From positions 1,054,001 to 1,118,000 of the forward strand of contig JALPRQ010000001.1 in assembly GCA_023630215.1 (NCBI GenBank): a DNA stretch of 64,000 nucleotides. The letters are read 5' to 3'. Below, one piece after another: positions 50,453 through 59,481 of the stretch. The notes under the pieces are model-generated. The model was not told the DNA's origin and searched no databases. It worked only from the letters and a program-made list of their open reading frames with translations. This DNA comes from Rhodobacteraceae bacterium NBU2976. Its GTDB lineage: Bacteria > Pseudomonadota > Alphaproteobacteria > Rhodobacterales > Rhodobacteraceae. The translations under genes were made by a program, and so were the position numbers. How positions within the stretch are numbered: the first letter of the stretch is position 1; each line of letters begins with the position of its first letter.

Positions 50453-51928
50453 TTAAAAGACTGGCGGGAAATGCCGTCCGCCACGGTCGAGCGTGATCCA
50501 GCGCAGCTCGGTAAATGCATCGATAGACCAGCGCCCGCCATAGCGGCCAACGCCCGAAGCCTTGACGCCTCCGAAGGGCACATGCGGCTCGTCATTGATG
50601 TTCTGACAATTGACGTGAACCATGCCGGTCTCTAGCTTTTCTGCCATGCGCAGCGCACGCGGTTCGCTTTCGGTCATGATCGCGGCGGTCAGGCCATATT
50701 CCGTGTCATTATTCATCGCTATTGCTTCGTCTTCGGTGCGGAATTTCGACACGATAACGACGGGCCCAAAGGTTTCGTCATTCCAGATATTCATCGATGA
50801 ATTGACGTTGGTCAGGATTGTGGGTTCAACAAAATTGTCCCAGCATTTCCCACCCAGTTCAACATGCGCCCCTTTGGCCACCGCATCATCAATCAGAGCC
50901 TTGACGCGCAGCGCCTGACGGGTGTTCACCAAAGGCCCGATGACATTGTTCTTGTCATTCGTGTGTCCGGTCCGCAGTTTCGCAGCGCGCGCCAGAAATT
51001 TCGACATGAACTCGTCATATACGCTTTCCTGCACGAGGATTTTTTCCGTGGACATGCAGACCTGCCCCTGATGCATGAATGATCCGAAATTCGCCGCCTT
51101 GGCGGAGTGGTCGATGTCCGCGTCTTCCAAGATTATCAGGCTGTCCTTGCCGCCCAGTTCGACACAGGCTTTTTTCAGATGCGCCCCGGCTTTTGCGGCG
51201 ATGTGGCGACCCACAGCGGTTGATCCGGTAAACGACACGGCCTTGACCAGTGGGTTCTCGATCATCTCGTCGCCCACGGCGGCAACGCTGTCACGCGAAC
51301 AGGTCACAACGTTGAATACCCCTTTGGGCAAGCCGGCCTCCTCCATGATTTCGGCGAAATAGAGGCCGCCGGCATAAGGCGTGTCTTCAGATGGTTTCAG
51401 CACCACAGTATTGCCGACCGCCAGCGCCGCCGCAAAGCCGCGAGACGTCAGAATACCCGGCATATTCCAAGGGGAAATGACGCTGACAACCCCCAGGGGC
51501 CAGCGGGTGGCCGTCGAAAATTTGCCATGTTCGGACGGCAGCACCTCACCGATATTCTGGTAACACAGCGCTGCAGCAGAGCGGAAAACTTCGGCGACAT
51601 ATCCTGCTTCGAATATCCCTTTGCCGAACCAGCCGCCGCCCTCGTTTACAGCCGCTGCGATGAAATCATCTTTGCGGCGATCCCAGGTGTCGGCGATTTT
51701 TAACAGGTGATGCGCGCGTTCATGAAACCGCAGGCCGGACCAGGCGGGAAAGGCCGCGTGGGCGGCCGCAATTGCGCGCCGCATATCTTCGACCGACCCA
51801 TCGGGAATGCGGGCGTAAAGCGAGTTGTCAGAAGGGTTCAGATCGTCAAAGGTCCTTGCGGCAGGGACCCAGTTGCCACCGACATACATCCCTTTGATGG
51901 TTGGCGGAGTGTTCATCGTATCAAGCAT
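50453..51928 (-). CDS. Aldehyde dehydrogenase, aryl-aldehyde type
   Basis: A 491-residue NAD(P)-dependent dehydrogenase close in style to benzaldehyde/vanillin dehydrogenases. VVSVISPWNMPGILTSRGFA binds cofactor, KACVELGGKDSLIIL carries the catalytic glutamate, and FMHQGQVCMSTEKILV the cysteine. The C-terminal ELRWITLDRGGRHFPPVF is characteristic of the aryl-aldehyde group. I use the ATG at 51928 with AGGAC in front. It is preceded by the LivF-type gene (20-base gap), linking it to the transporter. Confidence 0.9.
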   Translation of the reverse strand: MLDTMNTPPTIKGMYVGGNWVPAARTFDDLNPSDNSLYARIPDGSVEDMRRAIAAAHAAFPAWSGLRFHERAHHLLKIADTWDRRKDDFIAAAVNEGGGWFGKGIFEAGYVAEVFRSAAALCYQNIGEVLPSEHGKFSTATRWPLGVVSVISPWNMPGILTSRGFAAALAVGNTVVLKPSEDTPYAGGLYFAEIMEEAGLPKGVFNVVTCSRDSVAAVGDEMIENPLVKAVSFTGSTAVGRHIAAKAGAHLKKACVELGGKDSLIILEDADIDHSAKAANFGSFMHQGQVCMSTEKILVQESVYDEFMSKFLARAAKLRTGHTNDKNNVIGPLVNTRQALRVKALIDDAVAKGAHVELGGKCWDNFVEPTILTNVNSSMNIWNDETFGPVVIVSKFRTEDEAIAMNNDTEYGLTAAIMTESEPRALRMAEKLETGMVHVNCQNINDEPHVPFGGVKASGVGRYGGRWSIDAFTELRWITLDRGGRHFPPVF

Positions 51929-51947
51929 GAGAGCAGTCCTTTCAAAA

Positions 51948-53096
51948 CTATTTGTTACGTTGCCGCGCGCGTTGCGCGGCCTCTTCCATTTCAGCAAGCA
52001 TCGATTTTAGCCGGTCGCCATGTGCGTTAAGATCCGGCATTTTCAGGCGGGGTTGTGAGGTTGGCGTGGAAGGGGTGGCTGGCCGCGAGGGCAGCGAACC
52101 GGTCGGCTTTGCCAAGCTGCCTGCCGACACTTCGCGCGCGTGATTAACAAGTGCATTGATGTCGATACCGTTTACACCCCCTGATGTCGGGGGCGTTGAC
52201 GGTGGAGGCGTCGGCATTGGCGCCGCAACGGGTGTCGGTTTGGGCGCTGGCGCTTTTGGCGCAGGTTCGGTTTTCGGTTGAGCGATAGATTTCATCGCCG
52301 CTGCAGCGATCTCTGACGGGGAGGGACCCGAGGGCGCTGGGCGAGGTGGTGGGGATATCGGTGCTGCGACAGGTGCTTGCTTGCTCGCCGCGCCGCCCAG
52401 ATATGCCTTTTGCACGGCGGAATCGTTCGCCAGTTTTTCAGCCGTATCTTCGTGAATGATATGCGCGTTTTCCAACAGATACCCCCTGTCCGCAATCGCC
52501 AAAGAGGCCCGTGCGTTCTGTTCCACCAGCAATATCCCGATGCCGCTGTCGCGGACCCGTTTCAGATTTTGGAACAGTTCCTTGCACAGCAATGGCGCCA
52601 GTCCCAAAGAGGGTTCATCCAGTGTCAGGATCGATGGGTTTGACATCATCGCGCGGCCAATCGCGACCATCTGTTGCTCGCCGCCCGACATCGTGCGGGC
52701 CGTTTGGCGACGACGCTCGCGCAGTTTCGGAAAAAGCGCATAGACCTTGTCCAGACTGCTGCGCTCGGCATCTTTGGCGCGTGAGGCATATGCACCCAGC
52801 GTCAGATTTTCCTCGACCGAAAGATCCCCGAAAATCCCGCGCCCTTCGGGCACCAGCGCAACACCCTGTTCGACGATCCGGTCGGGTTTCATGCCGACCA
52901 GCTCTGTCCCATTCATGGTAATTGAACCGCTAACCTGTCCTTCGCAAATGCCGCTGACGGCTTTCAGCAAGGTCGACTTCCCAGCGCCGTTTGCGCCAAG
53001 AATAACGACAATCTCGCCCTTGTTCACACGGATCGAGGCATCTTCCAGCGCGCGGTGTTGGCCATAGGTGGCAGAGAGTTTGCTAACCTCAAGCAT
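51948..53096 (-). CDS. Liv-type ABC ATPase (LivF-like) with Pro-rich C-terminal extension
   Basis: A 382-residue protein. Residues 1-238 are a complete LivF ATPase: Walker A GANGAGKST (34-42), MSGGEQQMVAIGRAM signature, Walker B ILTLDEPSLGLA. Residues 241-382 are a tail of Pro/Ala/Thr repeats (PPPRPAPSGPSPSEI and APKAPAPKPTPVAAPMPTPP) ending in a helical, charged segment (LNAHGDRLKSMLAEMEEAAQ). Typical LivF proteins stop at about 235-250. The tail may bind another protein. The start at 53096 has GGGG seven bases upstream and overlaps the LivG-like stop. Confidence 0.9.
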   Translation of the reverse strand: MLEVSKLSATYGQHRALEDASIRVNKGEIVVILGANGAGKSTLLKAVSGICEGQVSGSITMNGTELVGMKPDRIVEQGVALVPEGRGIFGDLSVEENLTLGAYASRAKDAERSSLDKVYALFPKLRERRRQTARTMSGGEQQMVAIGRAMMSNPSILTLDEPSLGLAPLLCKELFQNLKRVRDSGIGILLVEQNARASLAIADRGYLLENAHIIHEDTAEKLANDSAVQKAYLGGAASKQAPVAAPISPPPRPAPSGPSPSEIAAAAMKSIAQPKTEPAPKAPAPKPTPVAAPMPTPPPSTPPTSGGVNGIDINALVNHAREVSAGSLAKPTGSLPSRPATPSTPTSQPRLKMPDLNAHGDRLKSMLAEMEEAAQRARQRNK

Positions 53097-53820
53097 CGTC
53101 ATCCCCCAGATAGGCACGGATCACTTCGGGGTCGGACAGAACCTGCTCGGGCGTGCCTTCGGCGATTTTTTTGCCGGACGACATCACCACGCAATTGTCG
53201 CAAAGCGAGCGGATCGCGTCCATCACATGTTCGACCAGAACAATCGTGCGTCCCTCGTCGCGAAGGCGTTTGATTAGGCTAATCCCTTCCTCTAACTCGG
53301 TCGGGTTCAGGCCCGCCAGCCATTCGTCCAACAGCAGCACCTGCGGATCGCTGGCAAGTGCGCGCGCCAGTTCCAAGCGTTTCGTGTCGATATAGGTCAA
53401 GGCCCCTACAGGTGCGTGGCTGACATGGCCAAGGCCAACTTTTTCCAGCATCTCCATCGCATGATGTTCGGCGTCATGTCGTCCGCGTCGCCGATGCCCG
53501 AACATCGCGCCCGCCATCACATTTTCCAGCACCGACATCGAGGCCAGCAACCGCACCAATTGGAATGTCCGCGCAACCCCTTTTCGGGCGATATCCTGCG
53601 CTGGTAGTCCGGAAATCCGTGCCCCGCGCAAGCTGATCGACCCCGCCGTTGGGGTCAGCGCGCCGGAAATCAGGTTCAGGGTTGTTGATTTGCCCGACCC
53701 GTTTGGCCCGATCAGGCCCATCACCTGATGCTCGGTCACGTCGAAATCGATGTGATCAACCGCGACCAAACCGCCGAAACGTTTGGTGGCACCTCTAAGG
53801 GACAGAACATTCACGCTCAT
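53089..53820 (-). CDS. Liv-type ABC ATPase (LivG-like)
   Basis: A 243-residue ATPase. Walker A GPNGSGKSTT, a Q-loop at RTFQLVRLL, signature-region LTYIDTKRLELARAL (the LSxGQ position reads LTYID, a divergent signature that is nevertheless seen in some LivG relatives), Walker B VLLLDEWLAGLN (the usual DEP is DEW), and H-loop LVEHVMDA. It overlaps both neighbours by a few bases. Confidence 0.9.
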   Translation of the reverse strand: MSVNVLSLRGATKRFGGLVAVDHIDFDVTEHQVMGLIGPNGSGKSTTLNLISGALTPTAGSISLRGARISGLPAQDIARKGVARTFQLVRLLASMSVLENVMAGAMFGHRRRGRHDAEHHAMEMLEKVGLGHVSHAPVGALTYIDTKRLELARALASDPQVLLLDEWLAGLNPTELEEGISLIKRLRDEGRTIVLVEHVMDAIRSLCDNCVVMSSGKKIAEGTPEQVLSDPEVIRAYLGDDDA

Positions 53821-54740
53821 GCGAAGCCCCCTGTTTTGGCGCGGATCTTTTGCAGCAGGCCAACAAAACCTTTGGGCAGAAGATAGACGATGATCAGGAA
53901 GCTAAGCCCCAGCAAAAGCGTGGTCTGGTTGGGGAAGGAGGCGGAAATCACCTCCCACAAGAAGGTAAAGGGAATGACACCGACCAGCGGGCCCCACAAC
54001 CGACCAGTCCCCCCCAACAGCGCCATGATCACGACCTGAAATGACAACATTGGATTAAAGGCGATGGCGGGTTCGATATAGACATAGCGCGGCGCGATAA
54101 TCGCACCAACGACAGCCGCAACAGCACCGGATACAATGAACAACGCGACCTTTGACAGCGAGGTGTTGATACCGGAATGGGCGGCAACCTGTTCGTCATC
54201 CCCGATAATACGCAACGCAAAACCAAGACGCGAATGCTGAATAAGCCAGCCAATCAGATAGACCAATGCCGCGAGGCCAACCAGCTGCCAATAGATATGC
54301 GCTTCGGTCAAATCCGTCAGGACATAGGTGCCTTTGTGTCCCTGTTGGTTTTGAAACCAGGTGACGCACTGGCGGATCATCTCGGCCAATCCCAGCGTGA
54401 AAATCACGAAATAGACGCCAGACAATCGTAACGTCGCCAGTCCAACGACGGCCGCCAGCACCCCGCCAACCAGCGCGGCCAGCGGTAGGAGCACCCAATA
54501 GGGCAACAGGTCGATCCCGGCCCCGGTCACATAGGTGCCAACCCCAAAAAATGCCGCCGTGGCCAGTGAGATGTAATGGGTTGGACCAGAAAACAGCGCC
54601 CAGCTGGTTGCCAGAACCGTATACATTGCGATCGAAACGCCGATCGACAACATATAACCGTCGCTGGCAAAGGGCAGCAGTGCCGCGATGATTAACAGCA
54701 CCGCGCCGGCGGACAGCTCTTTGCCGTAGTTCGGGGTCAT
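53817..54740 (-). CDS. Liv-type ABC permease (LivM-like)
   Basis: A 307-residue permease. AMYTVLATSWALFSGPTHYI opens the membrane domain, SRLGFALRIIGDDEQVAAHS is the coupling loop and ALLGGTGRLWGPLVGVIPF the conserved final loop. Starts four bases inside the LivH-like gene (ATGA overlap). Confidence 0.92.
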   Translation of the reverse strand: MTPNYGKELSAGAVLLIIAALLPFASDGYMLSIGVSIAMYTVLATSWALFSGPTHYISLATAAFFGVGTYVTGAGIDLLPYWVLLPLAALVGGVLAAVVGLATLRLSGVYFVIFTLGLAEMIRQCVTWFQNQQGHKGTYVLTDLTEAHIYWQLVGLAALVYLIGWLIQHSRLGFALRIIGDDEQVAAHSGINTSLSKVALFIVSGAVAAVVGAIIAPRYVYIEPAIAFNPMLSFQVVIMALLGGTGRLWGPLVGVIPFTFLWEVISASFPNQTTLLLGLSFLIIVYLLPKGFVGLLQKIRAKTGGFA

Positions 54741-55603
54741 GTTGGTCTCCTCCCGAACAGGCCTTGGGGGCGGAACAGAAGGATAAGAATGAACATGGCG
54801 TAAGCCGCAGCGAGCGTTAGCCCCGGGTCAATAAAGGTCGCCACCAGCGTTTCACCGACCCCAAGGATCAGCGCGGCTATGATGGTGCCACGCACATCGC
54901 CAACACCGCCCATGATGACAATAATCAGGGCCTTCATGGTGAACAAAACACCGATCGAGGCATCAAGTGTCAGGAAGGTAGAGATGATAACGCCCCCAAC
55001 CGCCGTGACAGCACCGCCAAGCGCAAAGGCGCGGGCTGACAGTTTGGGCACATCAATTCCCACCAACCGCGCACTTTCAGGTGATACAGCCACGGCACGG
55101 ATCGCCATGCCGGCACGCGAATGGTTCAGCCACAGATACAGCGCCGCGCATAAAGCCACGGCGCAGACAAAGGCCACAACCCGGTTCAGACCGAAATTGT
55201 CGCCGAAAATTACAATGGGACGGGACAGGAAGGAATAATTGAAATAATCCCCGCCAAAACCCCAGATCATCAGACCCACCATGACGAACGACAATCCAAA
55301 GGTGGTCAGGATCGCGTCCTGTTCCAACGCCCCACGCGATTTGGCGCGGTTCACGAGGGGACGCAGCATGATGCGGTAGATCAGCCAGTTCAAAAAAAAC
55401 GCCACTGGGGCAACCAGAAACAGGGTAAGCAAGGGGCTGACGCCGCCGCCGGTAAACAGGATGAAGGCTGCGAATCCGCCAACGACGAGCATCTCGCCAT
55501 TTGCCAGATTCATGATCCGAGCCACGCCATATTGCAGGTTCAGCCCCATAGCGATTAACGCGTAGGTGCCACTAAGCAACAGACCTGTGATGATGATGTC
55601 CAT
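54737..55603 (-). CDS. Liv-type ABC permease (LivH-like)
   Basis: A 288-residue permease. LSGTYALIAMGLNLQYGVAR, MNLANGEMLVVGGFAAF and HSRAGMAIRAVAVSPESARL (coupling loop) are family hallmarks. It follows the binding-protein gene after a hairpin-containing 51-base gap. Confidence 0.92.
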   Translation of the reverse strand: MDIIITGLLLSGTYALIAMGLNLQYGVARIMNLANGEMLVVGGFAAFILFTGGGVSPLLTLFLVAPVAFFLNWLIYRIMLRPLVNRAKSRGALEQDAILTTFGLSFVMVGLMIWGFGGDYFNYSFLSRPIVIFGDNFGLNRVVAFVCAVALCAALYLWLNHSRAGMAIRAVAVSPESARLVGIDVPKLSARAFALGGAVTAVGGVIISTFLTLDASIGVLFTMKALIIVIMGGVGDVRGTIIAALILGVGETLVATFIDPGLTLAAAYAMFILILLFRPQGLFGRRPT

Positions 55604-55623
55604 ACGTACGCTTTCAAGGGTGA

Positions 55624-55648
55624 TGCGGGCCGGACGAACCGGCCCGCA
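55624..55648 (-). promoter_or_regulatory. Intercistronic hairpin after the binding-protein gene
   Basis: TGCGGGCCGG, loop ACGAA, CCGGCCCGCA: a perfect 10-base stem six bases past the binding-protein stop and 20 bases before the permease start. Same layout as at 12607 and 38573. Confidence 0.75.
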
Positions 55649-55654
55649 CGATAT

Positions 55655-56854
55655 TTATTCCCAACCGGATTTCAGGATCGGCTCAACAGCACCTTCCCGA
55701 CCTGTCGAGGCCAGACCTTTGAATTCACCATCCTGCCATTGTCCAACAGTCCAGAATTCATTGTTGTTGTTGTTCTCGTCGAAATCGATTGTCCCCATCA
55801 CGGTCTCGAACGCGTTGTCCTTGATGTATTGGGTGATCACCTCGCGATCCAAGGTCCCTGTGGCCTCGATCGCTTGCTCGTAGATTTGTAGCGTTGCATA
55901 CATCATGCCCGACGCCCAGTAATCCGGTGCTTGGCCCGTGACTTCCAAGTGACGCGCTGCATAATCTTGGAATTCAGGCGACGCGGTATTCACGCCACCA
56001 ATACCCATGATACCTTCGGCCGCGGCACCGAAACGGTCACCAAATGCCGGGAAGGCCGTCGCAACAGCGGTATAGAACACCTTGACGTCCAGCTCTTCGA
56101 TGATCGCCTGTTCGGTCAAACCGAATGTGTCCGGTGGATAGGACCACGCCACGAATGCATCCGGTTCAGCGGCTTTTGCGGCTTTCATGATTGGCGACAG
56201 ATCAGGTGTCCCAAGTGGATAGGACGTTTCGTAGACCAGTTCGAACCCGGCAGCCAAGAAAGCAGGTTTCGCCGCCGCAGCCAGTTCGATCCCGAACGCG
56301 TCCGCCACGTTCACCATGGCGATGCGGTTCCCGATCTCTCCTGCGTCACGCAGGTCGGACAAAATTTTCACCGCGTCACCGACGATGTCGGAATTTGTGC
56401 CAAGCGTGAAAAAGATATTGTCAAACTGGGCATGCAATGCCTCGGCCTGATCCGTCGTCGCAGTCGAGGTGATCTGCGGATAGCCAAGGCGATCAAAAAT
56501 CGGTGCCGCTGCAAGGTTCAGACCGGTCGAATAAGGCGCCAAAATGAAATCGGCATTGTCCTGCGTCGCCAGACGCGTCACCGCCTTGATGGTTTCGGCG
56601 GGATTGGTCTGATCGTCATATTCGATGACTTCGATCATCATCATCTCGCCGCCGACATTTAGTCCGCCGCGCGCGTTAACTTCTTCCTTCCACAGTTGGA
56701 TATTGGGGAAATGAGTCACCACCGCGCCACCAGCAAGCGGTCCGGTTTTTGGCCCAACAGCGCCAAATGTGATTGTGCCTTCGGCAAACGAGGCTCCGGC
56801 AATCGACATCGCGGCGAGAGCCGTCGCGAGTTTTAGTGCAGTTCTGCGTTTCAT
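55655..56854 (-). CDS. Liv-type ABC transporter substrate-binding protein
   Basis: A 399-residue periplasmic protein of the Peripla_BP_6 class. The signal peptide MKRRTALKLATALAAMSIAG begins KRRTA, so it may use the Sec or Tat route. The mature part begins EGTITFGAVGPKTGPLAGGA, and EVNARGGLNVGGEMMMIEVI is typical. Neighbouring aryl-aldehyde-type dehydrogenases suggest an aromatic compound as ligand; this is inference only. The next gene downstream is the LivH-like permease. Confidence 0.92.
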   Translation of the reverse strand: MKRRTALKLATALAAMSIAGASFAEGTITFGAVGPKTGPLAGGAVVTHFPNIQLWKEEVNARGGLNVGGEMMMIEVIEYDDQTNPAETIKAVTRLATQDNADFILAPYSTGLNLAAAPIFDRLGYPQITSTATTDQAEALHAQFDNIFFTLGTNSDIVGDAVKILSDLRDAGEIGNRIAMVNVADAFGIELAAAAKPAFLAAGFELVYETSYPLGTPDLSPIMKAAKAAEPDAFVAWSYPPDTFGLTEQAIIEELDVKVFYTAVATAFPAFGDRFGAAAEGIMGIGGVNTASPEFQDYAARHLEVTGQAPDYWASGMMYATLQIYEQAIEATGTLDREVITQYIKDNAFETVMGTIDFDENNNNNEFWTVGQWQDGEFKGLASTGREGAVEPILKSGWE

Positions 56855-56884
56855 AATATCCTCCCTAGGGTTTTGTTTTCGCAG

Positions 56885-58333
56885 TCAGGTCCAGAATGGG
56901 AATTCGGATTTGGGGTCCTGCATCGTAATCCATCTGAGGTCAGTAAATTCTGTCATCATCGCGTCGCCGCCGAACCGTCCGTATCCCGAGGCTTTGACCC
57001 CGCCAAATGGCATGGCCGGGTCGTCAAACACGGTCGGGCCGTTGAAATGGCATGTCCCGGTTTCGATCCGCTGGGCGATGTCTAGCATGCGGTCAGAGTT
57101 GCTGGTGTAAACCGACGCAACCAACCCGTATTCGGTGTCATTCGCGACCGTGATTGCCTCGGCCTCGTCACGCACGCGAATGATGCTGGCGACGGGGCCA
57201 AAGCTTTCCTCGCGGTAAATCTGCATTTCGGGCGTGACATTATCCAATAGTGTCGGTTGCACATGTGCGCCCGTGACCTCGCCGCCGACGCGCAGGGTTG
57301 CCCCTTTGGACAGCGCATCCTCTATTAGGTTTCTGACACGTTTTGCGGCGTCACCGCTGATCAGATCGCCAACCTTGTGGCGGTGTTTCTTGGTCAGCAA
57401 CGCGGCGCACTGCGCCTCCATCTCGGCAATAAACGTGTCGGCGATGGCATCCACGACAACGATCCGTTCTGTCGCCATGCATATCTGTCCGGAATTGAAA
57501 TAGGCGCCAAAGGACGCGGCCGTCGCGGCGGCTTTGACATCCGCATCTTCCAGCACAATCAGCGCTGCCTTATCGGACAATTCCAACAGGCAAGGTTTCA
57601 GGTATTTCGCCGAAATCTCGGCAATCCGCCGCCCGATCCGTGTCGAACCGGTGAAATTGATCCGCCGTACCGCGGGATGAGAAATCAGCGTTTCTACCAC
57701 AGACTCGGCGGCTTCGGGTGCATGCAGAACCGAACAGACAGCCCCCGCAGGCAGACCAGCGTCGCACAGGATATCGACGATGCTGGAATGCAATTTGGGG
57801 CACAGCTCGGACGCCTTGAACACCACCGTATTGCCGCAAGCCAGCGGCCAGATGATCGCGCGGATCGCCAACGTCACAGCCGCATTCCATGGGGCAATCG
57901 CCAAGACGACGCCGACAGGCTGGCGGATCTGGGTCGAGGTAACGCCGTCTTTCCGGGTGGTTCGGGTCCAGGCGTCGATCTTGTCGGGCATTTCCATCGC
58001 CTCGTCAAAGACCTTGGCGGCGATATCTATGTTGAAACGGGTCCATTCGCCGGTTGATCCCAGCTCTTGCATGCCAATTTCGATCAACTCATCTGCGCGT
58101 TCGATCATAAGATCCCGCGCGCGCGTCAAGATCGCTCGCTTGTCGGCATTCGACGTTTTTTGCCAAGCCGGAAATGCCGCCGCTGCCGCATTGGCGGCGT
58201 CATTCACATCACGCTTGCCCGCCGCGACCGCTGTCGTAACAGGTAGCCCATCAACGGGCGAGAGGCGTTGAAATACCGCGCCATCACGCGCATCAACACC
58301 CGCTTCACGGATATGAAGTTTGGCTTCGAACAT
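56885..58333 (-). CDS. Aldehyde dehydrogenase, salicylaldehyde/aryl type, variant active site
   Basis: A 482-residue dehydrogenase and the first gene of the minus-strand operon. VVLAIAPWNAAVTLAIRAII binds cofactor; the catalytic cysteine is in FNSGQICMATERIVV. The glutamate segment reads LLELSDKAALIV where most family members have LELGGK, so two glycines are replaced by Ser-Asp while the glutamate stays. The ATG at 58333 has GGGAGGAAA directly upstream. It is divergent from the AraC gene, with tandem repeats in the gap. Confidence 0.9.
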   Translation of the reverse strand: MFEAKLHIREAGVDARDGAVFQRLSPVDGLPVTTAVAAGKRDVNDAANAAAAAFPAWQKTSNADKRAILTRARDLMIERADELIEIGMQELGSTGEWTRFNIDIAAKVFDEAMEMPDKIDAWTRTTRKDGVTSTQIRQPVGVVLAIAPWNAAVTLAIRAIIWPLACGNTVVFKASELCPKLHSSIVDILCDAGLPAGAVCSVLHAPEAAESVVETLISHPAVRRINFTGSTRIGRRIAEISAKYLKPCLLELSDKAALIVLEDADVKAAATAASFGAYFNSGQICMATERIVVVDAIADTFIAEMEAQCAALLTKKHRHKVGDLISGDAAKRVRNLIEDALSKGATLRVGGEVTGAHVQPTLLDNVTPEMQIYREESFGPVASIIRVRDEAEAITVANDTEYGLVASVYTSNSDRMLDIAQRIETGTCHFNGPTVFDDPAMPFGGVKASGYGRFGGDAMMTEFTDLRWITMQDPKSEFPFWT

Positions 58334-58406
58334 TTTCCTCCCAACGGCCACCGCTCTGCGGCGATTGGCCTGTCTGACAGCATGACCGAGAAATCCGCCA
58401 AAAATA

Positions 58407-58441
58407 ATGCTGAAAAATGGGAAAATATTGCTGTAGAATGG
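58407..58441 (+). promoter_or_regulatory. Tandem direct repeats, candidate AraC-type operator
   Basis: ATGCTGAAAAATGG (58407-58420) and TTGCTGTAGAATGG (58428-58441) share 11 of 14 positions and start 21 bases apart, two helical turns. This fits the direct half-sites bound by an AraC-family dimer. They lie between the divergent AraC and aldehyde dehydrogenase genes. Confidence 0.55.
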
Positions 58442-58467
58442 CGAAACTGATGAATCTTTGAGAAGCA

Positions 58468-59361
58468 ATGCTTGATTCCGCCTCGGCCCAATTCCACGCT
58501 GCCCGCATCGACTGCGCCTTGCAGGAGCGCACGATCGGTCCACCGTCACTGTTCAAACATGGCCACTGGATGGCGTTCTATCTGGAGACCGGCCAAGCCG
58601 TCGCCATAACGCGTGACAGCAGTTACGAGATGTCTGGCCCCGCCGTCCTATGGGTGCCACTTAGTGATGACACAAGATTGAAAATCAACGCAGGCAGTGT
58701 TGGCAGTTATCTGTTGTTCAGTGACCGCATCCTTGGCGATGCCATTGGGACTGTGATTGAAGCGGCCGAACTGCGCCTGTTCGCCCAGCAGCCCGTTTTG
58801 TTGTCCTTTGATCGCGGCGATCCGCGCAGCGCTCAGCTTGACAATAAATTTGAACGTATCATTGCCGAGGTACGCAGAGCAGGGTTCGGGGGGGAAATTG
58901 CGATTTCTGCCTATGTTCGCCTGTTACTTGTATTAATGTGGCGCAGTGTGGATTCCGAAACGGCGGAACGTGATACTATCGGTCATCGCCGCGCAGAATT
59001 GTCCCGTTTCCGCAATCTGGTCGAAGCGCATTTTCGTGCCCGCTGGAAAGCGACACAATATGCCGACGCACTTGGTCTGACCTATGATCGGTTACATGAT
59101 CTGTGCGTGCGATCTTTGGGCAAACCACCAGCCCTTGTGGTTCGCGAACGCAGTTTTCACGAGGCGCAAATCTTGCTGCAACGTACATCGCTAAGCGCCG
59201 ACCGGATATCCGCCATCCTTGGGTTTTCGTCGGCGAGCCAATTCAACCATTTTTATAAATCCATGTCTGGCGAGACCCCCGGCGCCTACCGCCGTGCCCT
59301 GCTGGCGCTGAGCGCGGAAAGCCGTCAAAAGGTTGAACCACGCTTCTCCGATTGGCCGTAA
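58468..59361 (+). CDS. AraC-family transcriptional regulator
   Basis: A 297-residue regulator. The N-terminal 160 residues are a cupin-like sensing domain (PAVLWVPLSDDTRLKINAGS). The C-terminal 100 residues hold two helix-turn-helix units: WKATQYADALGLTYDRLHDL and LSADRISAILGFSSASQFNH followed by FYKSMSGETPGAYR. It is divergent from the dehydrogenase/transport operon and is its likely activator. Confidence 0.92.
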   Translation: MLDSASAQFHAARIDCALQERTIGPPSLFKHGHWMAFYLETGQAVAITRDSSYEMSGPAVLWVPLSDDTRLKINAGSVGSYLLFSDRILGDAIGTVIEAAELRLFAQQPVLLSFDRGDPRSAQLDNKFERIIAEVRRAGFGGEIAISAYVRLLLVLMWRSVDSETAERDTIGHRRAELSRFRNLVEAHFRARWKATQYADALGLTYDRLHDLCVRSLGKPPALVVRERSFHEAQILLQRTSLSADRISAILGFSSASQFNHFYKSMSGETPGAYRRALLALSAESRQKVEPRFSDWP

Positions 59362-59378
59362 ATTGTCCAAAATCAAAA

Positions 59379-59392
59379 GCGCCTTCGGGCGC
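59379..59392 (-). terminator. UUCG-type hairpin ending the hss transcript
   Basis: GCGCC-TTCG-GGCGC, preceded on the plus strand by AAAA; read on the minus strand the stem is followed by TTTTGATTTT, making a terminator for the homospermidine synthase gene 90 bases upstream. Confidence 0.7.
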
Positions 59393-59481
59393 GCAATATG
59401 TTGCGGTGGCGCTTCCAACATGAAAATCTAACGTTGATTTTTGCGGCGCTGGAAATGCGGATACCCCCTCCGCCCACATGT

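Noticed and set aside
53089-53820. LivG-like ATPase as a second broken ABC protein because its signature reads LTYID and Walker B DEW
   Set aside because: The helical domain is full length and all other motifs are intact; divergent signature and Walker B ends occur in LivG relatives, so this is variation and not loss.
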